A stretch of 6,231 nucleotides of DNA from an uncultured Verrucomicrobiota bacterium (GTDB lineage Bacteria > Verrucomicrobiota > Kiritimatiellia > RFP12 > UBA1067). Shown here in pieces: positions 4,492-6,231 of this stretch (the stretch's first letter is position 1; the number at the start of each line of letters is the position of its first letter). The stretch covers positions 1-6,231 of the forward strand of contig CAMOHV010000083.1 in the NCBI GenBank assembly GCA_946615275.1, in the 5' to 3' direction. Under the pieces are notes generated by a model, which ran no database searches, was not told the origin of the DNA, and worked only from the letters and a program-made list of their open reading frames with translations. The position numbers were made by a program, and so were the translations under genes.

Positions 4492-6231
4492 CTCCAGCTC
4501 CACGGCCACGCGGAAGAAGCGGTTGGTCTCGCAGAACCTGGGCGCGGGCGCGGAGGCGTCGGTCGCGGCCCAGGCCGCCGGGGCGTCGAGCGAGGGCGCG
4601 CCCAGGAGCGTGTAGCGGCGGGGGCCGTAGGCGCATTCCGCGGGCGTCCAGCCGATCGTCGGCACGCCGTCCGCGCCGATCGTGATCGTGGCGCGGAAGA
4701 CGTCGTTGGTGTCCGCGGGGTCTGTCCCCGCCACGTAGTCCTCTGCCACGGTGAACGGCGCGCCGCCGGACGTCTTGCCCGTCGGCGGGCTGTTCGTTGC
4801 GAAATCAAGGTATTCGGCGTAGGATGCGGGCTCAGCCCCCACCTTCTCGGGCCAGGCCTCGGTGACCCTCCCCCACGCCCATCTGAGCCAGTCCGTCGCC
4901 ATCGGCGGCACGCCGGGCTCGTCGATGCCCGCCGGCAGCGCCCCCACGACGAGCGCGGCGTTCTTCCCCACCGCCGCCCCGGACGCGTTGCGCGCCACGA
5001 GCGACACGAAGTTGGTGCCGCCCGTCAGGAACTCCGCCGCGGGGATGGTTATCTGCGCGCTGCCGCCCGACACCGGGAACGACGCCCATGCGCCGCCGTT
5101 CACGCGCACCGCGAGCGTCGCCGCGCCCTGCGCCGCCACGGGCACCGTCGCCGTCACGTCGCCAAGCGCTATCGGGCAGGTGACGTCCACCATCCCCTCC
5201 TCGCCTCCGGCGTTGGCGCTCGCCCCCGCGAAGGCAGGCGCCATCGCGGCGTTGCGCGCGTAGCGCAGCGAAGCGGACGTGACGGTCTGCGAGATGTTCG
5301 TGAGCGCGCCCGCGAGCGTCGCGAACTTGCCGTCAAGCCAAGTGAAGCGGCGCGCCAGGAAGCGCTTGAGCGCGGAGACGTCGCCCTCCTCGTCGGCGTC
5401 GCCGAAGAACCCGGCGCGGTTGTTCCACCTGAGGTCGTTCGCGCGGGCGGAGGCCGCGAGCTTGGCGGCGTAGAGGTCTATGAGCCCCCCTTCCGCCACC
5501 ACATTCGCGAGCGTGGGGCGCACTTCAAGGTACTTCCGCCTCAGAAGCCACGTGAAGTAGGGGTCGGCGGACCACTGCGCCATGTAGTTCTGCGTGCCGC
5601 TTCCGGGGATCCACTTCTCCGGCTGGATCTCCGCGTAGTGGGGAGTGCCGTCGTCGTCGCGCTCCACGGCGGAGCGGCTTCGCATCTGCAGCGAGCCGAG
5701 CGCGTGGTCGTAGTCCCACGCCGGGCCGAAGACGAGCTTCCCGCCCACGTCCTTGTAGGCGTAGCGGCTGAAGGCGGTGGAGTCGTCGTTCGCGGTGACG
5801 TACACCGAGAGCCAGTAGCCCACCATCGAATCGACGTCCGCGAGCTCGGAATAGTGGCGCCCGTCGGCCATTCCGAGGTCGGAGAGCCACGCGCGCGCCG
5901 TTACGTCCCAGTAGTTCGTGGCGTAGGCCATCACTGCCGGGTTCGAGAAGCCGAATTCGGGCGTGTTGAGGCACAGGCAGAGGTAAAGCTGCCCGAGCGG
6001 CGTCTTTGAGGTGAACTTCTGGTAGGACGGGTCGTCGGCCTTCTTGGAGTCGACCTCGAAGATGTAGCCGCCCGTTATGTCCGTGGAGAACTTCTTCCAC
6101 ACAACGGTGACGCCGCCTTCGTCCACGCCCGCCGTGCCCTTGGCCTTCACGGTGTAGTTCGTGCCGAGGTACGTGAACTTCCCGCTCGTCATCCACAGGC
6201 AGTTCGTCTCGAGCAGCTCCTCGATGTCCGC
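4489..6231 (-). CDS. CotH kinase family protein, 5' end cut off by window edge
   Basis: The frame is open to the right edge; 580 residues are visible, beginning ADIEELLETNCLW. Numbering from the Met at 6192, the features are: 'GGYIFEVD' near 41-48 followed by 'KFTSKTP'; 'GYWLSVYVTANDDS' at 125-138; 'GKLVFGPAWDYDHALGS' at 151-167, the most diagnostic CotH segment, with its Asp pair intact; 'YMAQWSADPYFTWLLRRKY' at 203-221; and 'RFLARRFTWLDGKF' at 277-290, the usual end of the domain. An Ig/Fn3-like all-beta segment follows at about 333-415, and a tail at 483-567 with EDYVAGTDP and RRYTLLG...RFFRVAVELE. CotH proteins are atypical kinases; in Bacillus CotH phosphorylates spore coat proteins. In non-sporulating bacteria they occur in large secreted multidomain proteins of mostly unknown role. 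The N-terminus, where a signal peptide and further domains would lie, is missing, so secretion is inferred. It is followed by a terminator-like hairpin. Confidence 0.88.
   Translation of the reverse strand, partial: ADIEELLETNCLWMTSGKFTYLGTNYTVKAKGTAGVDEGGVTVVWKKFSTDITGGYIFEVDSKKADDPSYQKFTSKTPLGQLYLCLCLNTPEFGFSNPAVMAYATNYWDVTARAWLSDLGMADGRHYSELADVDSMVGYWLSVYVTANDDSTAFSRYAYKDVGGKLVFGPAWDYDHALGSLQMRSRSAVERDDDGTPHYAEIQPEKWIPGSGTQNYMAQWSADPYFTWLLRRKYLEVRPTLANVVAEGGLIDLYAAKLAASARANDLRWNNRAGFFGDADEEGDVSALKRFLARRFTWLDGKFATLAGALTNISQTVTSASLRYARNAAMAPAFAGASANAGGEEGMVDVTCPIALGDVTATVPVAAQGAATLAVRVNGGAWASFPVSGGSAQITIPAAEFLTGGTNFVSLVARNASGAAVGKNAALVVGALPAGIDEPGVPPMATDWLRWAWGRVTEAWPEKVGAEPASYAEYLDFATNSPPTGKTSGGAPFTVAEDYVAGTDPADTNDVFRATITIGADGVPTIGWTPAECAYGPRRYTLLGAPSLDAPAAWAATDASAPAPRFCETNRFFRVAVELE

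Noticed and set aside
4468..6009. Long plus-strand reading frame opposite the CotH gene
   Set aside because: It has the same codon-register antisense effect; the minus-strand frame carries clear CotH motifs and the plus-strand product is low-complexity Arg/His/Gly/Val.
6190..6192. Met at 6192 as the true start of the CotH protein
   Set aside because: The frame stays open for 13 further codons to the edge (ADIEELLETNCLW), no ribosome binding site is seen, and the CotH fold needs sequence further upstream.

Overview
The window reads as three genes in a row, all on the minus strand, so transcription runs from high to low coordinates. In transcription order they are: the C-terminal 580 codons of a CotH-kinase-family protein (right edge to 4489), a complete 1002-residue secreted beta-strand-repeat protein (4347 to 1339), and the first 403 codons of a paralogous protein (1211 to the left edge). 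The coding DNA is clearly GC-rich; the one AT-rich stretch is the promoter-like gap near 4390-4450. Large secreted repeat proteins with 'W..A.NW' motifs, a multidomain CotH protein, and a C-terminal tail of the type '..YVAGTDP..(N)DVFRA.I....G.P.I.W.P....R.YT.L......W......RFFRV.V' together suggest an uncultured member of Kiritimatiellota/Verrucomicrobiota (a PVC-superphylum lineage). This is an inference from protein style; no marker gene is present.

Region by region. 1-1211: the 3'-truncated paralogue, with signal peptide and beta-strand repeats. 1212-1338: a 127-base gap with ribosome binding site, two kinds of 8-base repeat and a 7-base TAG-containing tandem array that starts at the upstream gene's stop codon. 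1339-4347: the complete secreted protein, built around two diverged copies of one module of about 190 residues. 4348-4488: a 141-base gap with an 8-base TAG-containing array, an intrinsic-terminator-like hairpin, a plausible sigma70-type promoter and a ribosome binding site. 4489-6231: the CotH-like protein, open at the right edge.

The terminator and promoter between the CotH gene and the repeat-protein gene suggest separate transcription. No terminator or convincing promoter is visible between the two paralogues, so they may be co-transcribed. Both complete signal peptides, and the established role of CotH proteins as atypical kinases acting on structural proteins, point to the cell envelope or outside, but no specific function can be assigned to the repeat proteins.

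The most unusual non-coding signal is that both visible stop codons are the first unit of a short tandem array in which TAG recurs five times at exact 7-base (after 1339) or 8-base (after 4489) intervals. Neither period is a multiple of three, so each array places a stop in all three reading frames directly behind the gene. A 27-base piece of the 8-base array recurs, 26/27 identical, in the other intergenic gap. No RNA genes, CRISPR arrays, transposases or prophage genes were seen.
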